Source: Opitutaceae bacterium
Lineage (GTDB): Bacteria > Verrucomicrobiota > Verrucomicrobiia > Opitutales > Opitutaceae
Assembly (NCBI GenBank): GCA_031282705.1
Contig: JAITDF010000712.1
Span: 1-7,433 of the forward strand
DNA: 7,433 nt
Reading direction: 5' to 3'
Below, in pieces: positions 1 to 5,818 of the stretch; position 1 is the first letter of the stretch; each line of letters opens with the position of its first letter. The translations under genes and the position numbers were made by a program. The notes below the pieces were generated by a model. The model saw nothing but the letters and a program-made list of their open reading frames with translations, had not been told where the DNA came from and made no database searches.

Positions 1-115
1 GTTGTTTTTGGGGTGGTGTGTCCGCCGGCCCGCGCCGGTCCCGATGTTTCTATATGGGGGGTGTCCCCGCCGCGACCGCCCTACCAAAAAACCTCTGCCG
101 CGTAACATCAGTTAG
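1..115. other. Gene-free left edge
   Basis: I see no gene here. The stretch is G+C-rich and holds two short hairpin-capable sequences: CCGGC-CCGC-GCCGG at 25-38, and GGGG-TGT-CCCC at 58-68. Neither is followed by a T-tract on either strand, so I do not call them terminators. It could be the distal part of a spacer belonging to a gene outside the window. Confidence 0.5.
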
Positions 116-122
116 TATAAAC
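116..122. repeat. Left copy of putative target-site duplication
   Basis: TATAAAC abuts the left terminal inverted repeat and is repeated exactly at 323-329 on the far side of the element. The direct match extends leftwards to 11 nt (TTAGTATAAAC at 112-122 and 319-329), because the right inverted repeat happens to end in TTAG. Confidence 0.5.
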
Positions 123-173
123 CTAAATTCCGCAGTTGAAAAGCGAGCGTAGAGGGAAATCCTGCTCCAGTAG

Positions 174-192
174 CTTCACCCAATGGGTGAAG
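174..192. repeat. Perfect 19-bp palindrome inside the element
   Basis: CTTCACCCAATGGGTGAAG has two perfect 9-bp arms around a single central base. In RNA this would make a stable hairpin with a small loop. In DNA it looks like a dimeric protein site. It lies inside the MITE-like element. Confidence 0.6.
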
Positions 193-204
193 TGAAAAGA
201 GCCC

Positions 205-222
205 AAAAACACGTGTGTTTTT
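205..222. repeat. Inverted repeat AAAAACAC-GT-GTGTTTTT
   Basis: Two perfect 8-bp arms flank a 2-nt centre. Flanking GAG (199-201) and CTC (223-225) could extend the stem across a 3-nt bulge. The 12-mer AAAAACACGTGT recurs at 295-306, so this is part of the repeat grammar of the element and not an isolated palindrome. Confidence 0.55.
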
Positions 223-277
223 CTCGATCGAAACATTTGTATTATTTTCATATGTAATATATTGCAATGTTGATGCT

Positions 278-314
278 CAACTGCGCCGCAGTTGAAAAAC
301 ACGTGTCAACTGCG
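278..314. repeat. Nested inverted copies of CGCAGTTG
   Basis: The 8-mer CGCAGTTG appears reversed at 278-285, forward at 287-294 and reversed again at 307-314, with a further forward copy at 131-138. The first pair forms a near-perfect palindrome with a 1-nt centre. The second pair encloses a 12-nt spacer containing CACGTG. Subterminal repeats like these often serve as transposase binding sites in small elements; that role is inferred. Confidence 0.6.
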
Positions 315-322
315 AAATTTAG

Positions 323-329
323 TATAAAC
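323..329. repeat. Right copy of putative target-site duplication
   Basis: TATAAAC directly follows the right terminal inverted repeat and matches 116-122 exactly. A 7-bp duplication would be in the range made by several DDE transposase families, but I cannot assign one. Confidence 0.5.
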
Positions 330-364
330 ACGCCCGGCATCCTGCAACACCTGTGATTTCGCAT

Positions 365-417
365 AAATGCGGGATGGTTTGATGCCGGCGGCGGGCGCAT
401 CAAACCGTCCCGCATTT
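365..417 (-). terminator. Long hairpin terminator, probably bidirectional
   Basis: Arms 365-385 and 397-417 pair over 21 bp with one imperfection (T375/G407) around an 11-nt G+C-rich loop. The hairpin starts 20 nt past the stop codon of the binding-protein gene, as expected for the end of the operon. The stronger T-run (415-420) lies on the plus-strand side, and the imperfect pair is a G-U wobble only in plus-strand RNA. In minus-strand RNA it is an A-C mismatch and the trailing U-run is only UUUA. The structure therefore also suits, and may better suit, termination of rightward transcription. Confidence 0.75.
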
Positions 418-437
418 TTTCATGGGGAATGGCATTG

Positions 438-1385
438 TCATTTTTCCGCGGCGGGCGGCGGCAGGTTGTCGCGCGTCACCATGCGAGACGCCACCGTCAC
501 GGTCCCCGGCGGCGACCAGGTTTTGTCGGCGAGGATTTTCACGGCGATTTCAACCGCCTCGTCCACGCAGAGCGGATAGACAAAGGTCGCCGCGAGCAGC
601 CCTTCGCGCACTTTCTCGATGCCGCCGCCGGGGCCGGAAAGGCCGTCAACGCCGACGAAGAGCATCTCCTTTTCCCGCCCCTTGTCCTTCGCGGCGAGCC
701 ACGCGCCCATCGCCATCGGGTCGTTGTGGCCATAGACGATGTCGATTTGGGGAACGGCGCTGAGCACTTCCGTCATGCGGTCCTTGCCCCGGCTTTGGAG
801 CCAGTCGGCGACGGGGTTGGCGACGACTTTGATGTCCGGGTAGTTTTTCCACACGTCATGGGCGCCGCCCTCGCGGTTGATTTCGGCCTCGACGCCCTTC
901 AGCCCGCACAATTCGACGACGGTCCCGCGCGGCGCGCCGTTTTTCTTTTTGAGCAGTTCGACGATGTATTCGCCGGCGAGGCGGCCGATCTCGCGGTTGT
1001 CGGCGCGGACGTGGCTGGTGTGGAAGGGCTGGCTGATGTCGCGTTCAAGGCAGATGACCGGGATTTTCGCGCGGAGGGCGCGGCCCATGACGCGCGTGAG
1101 CGGGGCGGATTCGTTGGGCGCGACAATCAGCAGGGCGGGCCGGCGCAGAATCGCGGTTTCGATTTGCGCGATCTGGCGGGCGTTGTCCTGCTGGGCGTCC
1201 ATGATTTCCAGGCGCGCGCCGGGCACCTTCGCCCAGAGTTCGGACATGCGCTGGTTTTGCGCGGCGCGGTAAGGCTCGGCGTTGTTGCACTGGCTGAAGA
1301 CGATCAGTTTTTCGGCGGCGGCGAGGCCCGTCCCCAGGGCGCAGAGGGCGCAGAGGGCCGCCGGGAGGAGGAGTTTTGTTTTCAT
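438..1385 (-). CDS. Periplasmic sugar-binding protein of an ABC importer
   Basis: The 315-residue protein is a type I periplasmic binding protein of the RbsB/Peripla_BP_4 kind, which captures a sugar in the periplasm and delivers it to the permease. A signal peptide is visible: MKTK, a hydrophobic stretch to about residue 21, and a likely cleavage after LAAA at 24. The two Cys in this stretch do not form a lipobox, so a soluble protein is expected. The mature part opens with the typical first strand (LIVFSQCNNAEPYRA, 27-41). The hinge-region motif GHNDPMAMGAWLAA lies at 219-232 and FVGVDGL at 243-249. Length is normal for the family. The ATG shares bases with the stop of a 12-codon ORF (ATGA), and no Shine-Dalgarno motif is seen. 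It is the last gene of the operon. The ligand cannot be read from the sequence; a pentose or hexose, perhaps in furanose form, is a guess from the neighbouring GH172-like enzyme. Confidence 0.93.
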   Translation of the reverse strand: MKTKLLLPAALCALCALGTGLAAAEKLIVFSQCNNAEPYRAAQNQRMSELWAKVPGARLEIMDAQQDNARQIAQIETAILRRPALLIVAPNESAPLTRVMGRALRAKIPVICLERDISQPFHTSHVRADNREIGRLAGEYIVELLKKKNGAPRGTVVELCGLKGVEAEINREGGAHDVWKNYPDIKVVANPVADWLQSRGKDRMTEVLSAVPQIDIVYGHNDPMAMGAWLAAKDKGREKEMLFVGVDGLSGPGGGIEKVREGLLAATFVYPLCVDEAVEIAVKILADKTWSPPGTVTVASRMVTRDNLPPPAAEK

Positions 1386-1420
1386 GCGGGTTTGGATTTT
1401 TTGGTTTTGGCGCGGGTCAT
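1382..1420 (-). CDS. Possible 12-codon coupling ORF between permease and binding protein
   Basis: A mini-ORF encoding MTRAKTKKSKPA fills the gap between permease and binding-protein genes. Its ATG overlaps the permease stop as ATGA, and its TGA overlaps the ATG of the binding-protein gene in the same way. Ribosomes could therefore move from the permease to the binding protein through two stop-start events. The peptide is very basic and has no recognisable domain, so any role would lie in translation of the next gene. Chance is possible in so short a stretch. Confidence 0.3.
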   Translation of the reverse strand: MTRAKTKKSKPA

Positions 1421-2397
1421 TTGGGCTTGCGGGCGGATTGGAGCCAGACGGCGGCGACGATGATCACGGCCTTGATCATGAACTCGACGTTGGTGTCTAT
1501 CAGGCGCAGGCGGAGAATGTTGGTCAGCACGCCCATGATGAGCGCGCCGACGACCGTGCCGAAAATGGAGCCTTTGCCGCCGGCGAGCGCCGTGCCGCCG
1601 ATGACGACGGCGGCGATCGCGTCCAGCTCGTAGGCGACGCCGTCGTTCGGGTTGCCCTGGTAGCTGCGGGCGGCGTGGATAAGGCCCGCCACGCCGGCGG
1701 CGAGGCCGCACAGCGAATAGACCAGCACCTTTGTGCGGCGGATGGGCAGGCCGGTGTAGCCGGCGGTTTTTTCGTTCTCGCCGACCGCGCGCGCGTGCCG
1801 CCCGAAGACCGTGAACTCCAGCAGCACGTAAAACACGAGCGCCGCCGCGCCCCACAGGCCGATGACAAACAGTTTTTCCGAAAAGATGTCCGCGAATTTC
1901 GCCGACACGTTGTCGCCGAAGCCGAAGTCGATGTTGGTGTTGTCCGTCATCCAGCGGGCGAGGCCGCGCACGCCGATCATGGTGGCGAGCGTGACGATGA
2001 AGGGCTGGACGCGCAGGCGGGCGATGACGATGCCGTTGAGGAAGCCGAGGAGGGCGGAGGCGGCGAGGGCGGCGAGGAGGGCGGCGGCGATGTGCGCGCC
2101 GGCACCGAGGCCCGGCTGCCATTTCACGAGCAGCATCGCCGCCAGCGACGCGACGAAGGCCAGCAGGCTGCCGACGGACAGGTCTATGCCGCCGGCGATG
2201 ATGACCAGCGTCATGGCCAGCGCGATGATGCCGATTTCCGCCTGCTGGCGGAGGATGTCGGTGAGGTTGTCGAACTGGAGGAAGATGTTTTCCCCGCCGG
2301 AGCCGGCGGGGCTGAACGCGGCGGCGGCGGCGAAGATGAGAACGAGGCCGAGCACCTCGCGGAACCTGCCGGGAAACATGGGAAGTTTGATTTTCAT
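1417..2397 (-). CDS. Sugar ABC transporter permease (RbsC-like)
   Basis: The 326-residue protein is a BPD_transp_2 family permease (PF02653), the membrane channel of ribose/galactose/xylose-type importers, expected to act as a homodimer. It is strongly hydrophobic with about eight to ten membrane segments. Family landmarks are present: GGIDLSVGS at 69-77 in an early segment, VQPFIVTLATM at 130-140, a cytoplasmic loop GRHARAVGENEKTAGYTGL at 199-217 that should contact the ATPase, and ELDAIAAVVIGGTALAGGKG at 257-276 near the end. Length is normal. The ATG lies 22 nt beyond the stop of the ATPase gene, with no clear Shine-Dalgarno motif between. Its stop codon overlaps the start of a 12-codon mini-ORF. 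It is co-transcribed with the ATPase and binding protein; the substrate is not determinable. Confidence 0.93.
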   Translation of the reverse strand: MKIKLPMFPGRFREVLGLVLIFAAAAAFSPAGSGGENIFLQFDNLTDILRQQAEIGIIALAMTLVIIAGGIDLSVGSLLAFVASLAAMLLVKWQPGLGAGAHIAAALLAALAASALLGFLNGIVIARLRVQPFIVTLATMIGVRGLARWMTDNTNIDFGFGDNVSAKFADIFSEKLFVIGLWGAAALVFYVLLEFTVFGRHARAVGENEKTAGYTGLPIRRTKVLVYSLCGLAAGVAGLIHAARSYQGNPNDGVAYELDAIAAVVIGGTALAGGKGSIFGTVVGALIMGVLTNILRLRLIDTNVEFMIKAVIIVAAVWLQSARKPK

Positions 2398-2419
2398 CGG
2401 GGAAATTTCGGGCGGTTTT

Positions 2420-3928
2420 CTACTCCTGGGTTTTGATTTCCCTCATGCCGGTGGCGAGGGACATGATTTCCTCCTGGGTGGCGGTGGCGGCGTCGAGCAC
2501 GCCGGTCACGCGGCCCTCGTGGAGGACGATGATGCGGTGCGCGAGGCGGAGCAGCTCCGGCATTTCGGAGCTGGCGAGCAGGATGCCGGCGCCGGCGGCG
2601 GAGAGTCCGGCGATCAGTTTGTAAACGTCGGCTTTCGCGCCGATGTCCACGCCGCGCGTGGGATCGTCGAGATATAAAAGCGCGGGGCGCGTGAGGAGCC
2701 ATTTCGCGAGGAGGACTTTTTGCTGGTTGCCGCCGCTGAGGGCGCTCACGGGGGCGGCGAGCGAGGGGATTTTCGCGCGTGTTTTTTCGAGTTCGTCGCG
2801 GACGAGTTTTGTTTCCTGCCAGCGGCGGACAAACGGGCCGCGGCGGAGGCGGCAGAGGATGGCGGCGGAGGCGTTGTGGCGCACGCTGGTTTGCAAAAAC
2901 AGGCCCTGCCCGCGCCGGTCCTCGGGCAGGTAGGCGAGGCCGGCGAGGATGGCTTCGTCGGGCGAGCGCGGGCGGAAGCGGGCGCCGGCAAGCGTGGCGC
3001 GGCCGCCGGTCCACGGCTCCATGCCGAAGAGCGCCTTGCCGAGCGTGCTGCGCCCGGCGCCGACGAGGCCGGCGACGCCGACAATTTCGCCGCGCCGCAC
3101 GCGCACGCTTATGTTTTTCAGGCGGCGCGTGCAGAGGTTTTCCACTTCGAGCGCGATGTCGGCGCGCGGCGTCGTGGCGATGCGCGCGGCGGTGTCGAGC
3201 GCGCGGCCCACCATCAGCGAGACGGTTTCATCCATCGAGGTGCCGGAGGCGTTTTTTGTGGAGACGAGGGCGCCGTCGCGCAAGACGGTGACGCGGTCGG
3301 CGACGCGGAAGATTTCGCGCATTTTGTGGGAGACATACACAATGCCGGCGCCGGCGGCGCGCAGTTCGGCGACGAGGGCGAGCAGGTGGCCGGCGGCGTC
3401 CTCGGTGAGCGAGCTGGTCGGCTCGTCGAGCAGCAAAAACCGCGCGTCGAGCGCGAGCGCGCGGGCGATGGCGACGAGTTGCGCGGTGGCGATGCTTTGC
3501 GCGGCGAGCGGCGCGAGCGGGTCGGCGTTTTGCAGGCCGACGCGCCGCAAAAACGGGCGGCTCCACGCGGCGAGCGCGCGGCGGTTGACAAAGGCTTTTT
3601 CCGCGCGCGGGTGGCCGAGCGCCATGTTTTCGGCGATGGAGAGGCCGTTGAACAAATCCAGCTCTTGGAAAACGATGCCGATGCCGAGCGCGCGGGCGCG
3701 CGCGGGGCCGGTGATTTCGACGCGCGCGCCGTCGAGGAAAATTTCGCCGGAGTCGGGGCGCGCAACGCCGGCGATGACGCGCGCGAGCGTGCTTTTCCCG
3801 GCGCCGTTTTCGCCGCAGAGCGCGTGGACTTCGCCGGCGCGCACGTCGAAGCAAACGCGGTCGAGCGCGAGCGTGCGGTCGAAGCGTTTGGTGATGTCGC
3901 GGCAGGAGAGGGAGGCGGGCGCGGGCAT
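2420..3928 (-). CDS. Double-domain sugar ABC transporter ATPase (RbsA/MglA-like)
   Basis: The 502-residue protein has two fused nucleotide-binding domains, as in RbsA, MglA and XylG, and would power sugar import from the cytoplasmic face. Domain 1 has Walker A GENGAGKST (39-47), a Q-loop glutamine (88), Walker B LLLDEP (165-170) and switch histidine 201; its signature is degenerate (QSIATAQ, 144-150). Domain 2 has the family's altered Walker A GLVGAGRST (287-295), YLPEDR (333-338), an intact signature LSGGNQQ (397-403) and SSE (453-455) where the switch histidine would be. Arg in this second Walker A and loss of its histidine are usual for the family. Less usual is DDP at 421-423, with Asp in place of the catalytic Glu. 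One composite ATP site is therefore canonical and the other weak at every element. Start and length fit; the upstream regulator gene ends 15 nt away. Confidence 0.93.
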   Translation of the reverse strand: MPAPASLSCRDITKRFDRTLALDRVCFDVRAGEVHALCGENGAGKSTLARVIAGVARPDSGEIFLDGARVEITGPARARALGIGIVFQELDLFNGLSIAENMALGHPRAEKAFVNRRALAAWSRPFLRRVGLQNADPLAPLAAQSIATAQLVAIARALALDARFLLLDEPTSSLTEDAAGHLLALVAELRAAGAGIVYVSHKMREIFRVADRVTVLRDGALVSTKNASGTSMDETVSLMVGRALDTAARIATTPRADIALEVENLCTRRLKNISVRVRRGEIVGVAGLVGAGRSTLGKALFGMEPWTGGRATLAGARFRPRSPDEAILAGLAYLPEDRRGQGLFLQTSVRHNASAAILCRLRRGPFVRRWQETKLVRDELEKTRAKIPSLAAPVSALSGGNQQKVLLAKWLLTRPALLYLDDPTRGVDIGAKADVYKLIAGLSAAGAGILLASSEMPELLRLAHRIIVLHEGRVTGVLDAATATQEEIMSLATGMREIKTQE

Positions 3929-3943
3929 GATGCGGTCAGGTTT

Positions 3944-4417
3944 TCACAACGGGTATTTGGGCAGCGTTTTTTTTGCGAGCAGCAGCTCCCGGCAGCGGCG
4001 GGGCGGGGCGCCGAAGCGGAGCGTGACCCACTCGGAAAAATCGGAGAGGCGGCGGAAGCCGAGGTCGATCGCGATGGTTTTCACCGGCACGAGCGGGTCG
4101 GCGAGCTGGCGGTGGCAAAACGTCATCCGCCGGCGGTCGAAATAACGTTTCGGCGACATTCCGGCGAGCTTGCGGAAAAGGACGGCGAGGCCGCCGTCGC
4201 CGGCGGCGGCGTGCGCGTTGTCATGATCATCACCGGCATCGGCGCCGCGCGCGGGCGGACTGGCGAGTTCCTTCTGGCGGAAATGCGTGTCAAGCGGGAG
4301 CGCGTCGAGCCAGCGCCGGCAGGCATCCGCCTTTTCCTCCGGGGCGTCGTCGCTGTCGAAAGTGAGGGGCATGGCGTTTCCGCGGGCGTTTCGCACAGGC
4401 TGTGCAAACAGAATCAT
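3944..4417 (-). CDS. Short AraC-like transcription regulator, atypical
   Basis: The 157-residue product ends in an AraC/XylS-type DNA-binding region. A partial first unit is GLAVLFRKLAGMSPKRYF at 76-93. The second unit is VPVKTIAIDLGFRRLSDFSEW at about 110-130, followed by the usual FG-P tail (135-138). There is no room for an effector-binding domain. Where the first helix-turn-helix should begin there is an acidic, Ala/Asp/His-rich stretch (about 56-75, including DAGDDHDNAHAAAGDG), so the first unit is either interrupted or degraded. It may be a reduced regulator of the surrounding operon, or a decaying relic. The 4417 start is the longest; Met-16 (position 4372) is an alternative. The reading frame is open throughout and the gene sits 41 nt after the hydrolase gene and 15 nt before the ATPase gene, favouring a translated gene. 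Confidence 0.65.
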   Translation of the reverse strand: MILFAQPVRNARGNAMPLTFDSDDAPEEKADACRRWLDALPLDTHFRQKELASPPARGADAGDDHDNAHAAAGDGGLAVLFRKLAGMSPKRYFDRRRMTFCHRQLADPLVPVKTIAIDLGFRRLSDFSEWVTLRFGAPPRRCRELLLAKKTLPKYPL

Positions 4418-4458
4418 GCGGACGGCATGATGATGATTTTATCGGCGGCGGCGGTGTT

Positions 4459-5640
4459 TCAATTTGTTTCCAACTCCCATTTTTCGGGCAGCTTGGGGAA
4501 GGGCGCGTGCGGCTCGGCCTGATACCAGAAACAAGTCGAGGCGATGTCGGATTTTTGTTTCAAATAAGTGCGGTCGCCGCCGGGGCCGCCCTTGCCGCGC
4601 CAGCCGAGGTCCTGCATGGTCACGCGCAAATCTTTTTGAAAGCGGACCGGGTCGGCGAGGTGCCAGCGGTAGAGGCCGAAGCGTTGTTGCGAGATATAGA
4701 CACCGTCGGGCCGGATGACCTGGCAGAGGCCGGCGTAGGGCGTGCAGTATTCCTGGTATTGTTTTGTCTGGCGGTTCTCAAAATTATAGGAGCCGCAAAA
4801 ATAATCCTCGGTGCCGGTGCCGCAAATGGTCGGGTGCCGCCCGTCGCCGTCGAGGAAGAATTTGATTTCGCCCTCGCCCCACCAGCCGTTGTTGCGCACG
4901 CCCCACGCGAGATAAACGCCGACGTAGTGGCCGCGCCCGCGCACGCCGTCTATTATAGTGTAGTCGGAGGTTTCATTCACGGCCTTGCGGCGGAATTGGG
5001 CGTGGAAATAGGCGGCGTCGTCCGGCACCGGCGCGAGCGCGTAGTCGATTTGATAATACAAACTCATGTCGCGCGGGTTCAGGTTTTCGACGGTCATTTT
5101 GCAGCGTTTCCTGAACGGCATCGGCCAGTAGCAATTAAACGCGCTGCCCGGATTCACGCAGACGGCGAGCGAGGAGACGGGCGCGAAAACGCCCCAGCCC
5201 ATCGCGAAAAAATCGCCGATCGGGCACTCGACGGACGGCTCGGTTTCGTCGTCCCAATAAATGCGCAAAATCGAGAGGCGCCAGTTTTCGGTCGGCGTCA
5301 TCCACATATGCTGGATGGCGCCGGGGCCGGCGATGTCGGCGAGCGTGAAGGTCTGGCCGGAATTGATGACGACCTTCGGGTTCACCTTCCAGCCGGCGCC
5401 GAACGGGCGGGCGACGGCGGCGGAGTTGGCGGCGTTGGGTTTGCCGGCGTCGGCGACGGGGTCGGCTTTCGCCCCGCCGCCTTTTTCGCCGGTGAAATTC
5501 TCCGGGGAGACGGAGCGTGTCTGCGCGTCGGAGAGGCGGTGGATGTTTTCGAGGCCGACGAAAAGGCCGTCGAATGCAGGCGCCGGCGCCGCGAGGGCGA
5601 ACGCGAGCGCGGAGAGGCTGGCGAGGTGTTTTGTTTTCAT
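4459..5640 (-). CDS. Secreted DUF2961/GH172-type glycoside hydrolase
   Basis: The 393-residue protein matches DUF2961, now glycoside hydrolase family 172. Characterised members of that family act on furanosides: difructose dianhydride, fructofuranosides and D-arabinofuranosides. A signal peptide is evident (MKTK, hydrophobic core, cleavage near APAPA-F at 22-23), so it should work outside the cytoplasm. Family motifs in order are GPGAIQHMWMTP (105-116), ECPIGDFFAMGWG (138-150), NCYWPMPFRKRCKMTVEN (169-186), YYQIDY (195-200), NGWWGEGEIKFFLDGDG (251-267) and PTICGTGTEDYFCGSYNF (270-287). Glutamates 256/258 and 278 lie in the conserved GEGE and GTED motifs that hold the family's acidic active-site residues. 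Length is typical. It is first in the operon, upstream of a sugar importer, which suggests that its product is imported. No clear Shine-Dalgarno motif precedes the ATG. The substrate is not determinable here. Confidence 0.88.
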   Translation of the reverse strand: MKTKHLASLSALAFALAAPAPAFDGLFVGLENIHRLSDAQTRSVSPENFTGEKGGGAKADPVADAGKPNAANSAAVARPFGAGWKVNPKVVINSGQTFTLADIAGPGAIQHMWMTPTENWRLSILRIYWDDETEPSVECPIGDFFAMGWGVFAPVSSLAVCVNPGSAFNCYWPMPFRKRCKMTVENLNPRDMSLYYQIDYALAPVPDDAAYFHAQFRRKAVNETSDYTIIDGVRGRGHYVGVYLAWGVRNNGWWGEGEIKFFLDGDGRHPTICGTGTEDYFCGSYNFENRQTKQYQEYCTPYAGLCQVIRPDGVYISQQRFGLYRWHLADPVRFQKDLRVTMQDLGWRGKGGPGGDRTYLKQKSDIASTCFWYQAEPHAPFPKLPEKWELETN

Positions 5641-5678
5641 TGCGTGGGAGGTTTCCGGAGTTGAGCTTTTTCCGCGGG

Positions 5679-5702
5679 TTGTATCCGGGGCGGAAAATAC
5701 AA
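5679..5702 (-). promoter_or_regulatory. Inverted repeat upstream of the hydrolase operon
   Basis: TTGTAT and ATACAA form perfect 6-bp arms around a 12-bp spacer, ending 38 bp before the hydrolase start codon. The position suits an operator for a dimeric regulator or an element overlapping the promoter. I could not find convincing -35 and -10 hexamers at proper spacing, so the promoter itself is not placed. The arms are short and may be chance. Confidence 0.25.
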
Positions 5703-5726
5703 AGGCGCGGCGTGCGCGATTTCGGG

Positions 5727-5746
5727 AAAAAACTGCCGGCGCCGGC
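5727..5746 (-). terminator. Candidate second terminator after the zinc-ribbon gene
   Basis: Read leftward, a perfect 12-bp G+C palindrome (GCCGGCGCCGGC, 5735-5746) is followed after two bases by six Ts (5727-5732). The stem would be only four to five pairs. It could back up the terminator nearer the zinc-ribbon gene or attenuate entry into the hydrolase operon. Confidence 0.35.
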
Positions 5747-5793
5747 GACGCGTCTCAAGGGGGATTTTTGAAAACGCGCGGAAAGAAGTTAGG

Positions 5794-5814
5794 AAAAACA
5801 AAACGCCGGCGGCG
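5794..5814 (-). terminator. Candidate terminator just after the zinc-ribbon gene
   Basis: Immediately downstream of the stop codon, leftward transcription meets CGCC-GCC-GGCG (5804-5814) and then TTTTGTTTTT (5794-5803). The stem is short but G+C-only and the T-tract is good. This supports separating the AI-2E/zinc-ribbon pair from the hydrolase operon. Confidence 0.45.
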
Positions 5815-5818
5815 GCGG

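Larger units (their letters stand above)
123..322. mobile_element. MITE-like 200-bp element with terminal inverted repeats
   Basis: The left end (123-138, CTAAATTCCGCAGTTG) and the right end (307-322, CAACTGCGAAATTTAG) are inverted copies that match at 15 of 16 positions. The bases just outside are identical on both sides (TATAAAC at 116-122 and 323-329), as a target-site duplication would be. The interior is clearly richer in A+T than its surroundings, has no ORF of useful size, and is full of palindromes and subterminal copies of the terminal motif. This is the layout of a non-autonomous element mobilised by a transposase encoded elsewhere. No transposase is visible, and the family is not recognised. 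The alternative is a regulatory region with repeated palindromic binding sites. Confidence 0.55.

Noticed and set aside
205..306. CACGTG sites as conserved E-box-type regulatory elements
   Set aside because: Both copies are parts of a longer 12-bp repeat inside the element, so the hexamer alone is not evidence of a regulator site in a bacterium.
1325..1385. Lipoprotein signal in the binding protein
   Set aside because: Cysteines 12 and 15 sit inside the hydrophobic core without the small residues a lipobox needs, so an ordinary signal peptide fits better.
429..1463. 344-codon open frame on the plus strand
   Set aside because: It is antisense to the binding-protein gene and low in complexity, with no recognisable motif.
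1282..2436. 384-codon open frame on the plus strand
   Set aside because: It is antisense to the permease gene, with runs of Asp, Glu, Gly and Ala that mirror the permease's hydrophobic codons. It is not a plausible protein.
2720..4522. 600-codon open frame on the plus strand
   Set aside because: It lies antisense to the ATPase and the regulator, whose motifs are unmistakable. Its product is Ala/Gly/Arg/Glu-rich without a domain, as expected from the complementary frame of G+C-rich codons.
4402..5664. 420-codon open frame on the plus strand
   Set aside because: It is antisense to the hydrolase gene, which carries all expected family motifs and a signal peptide.
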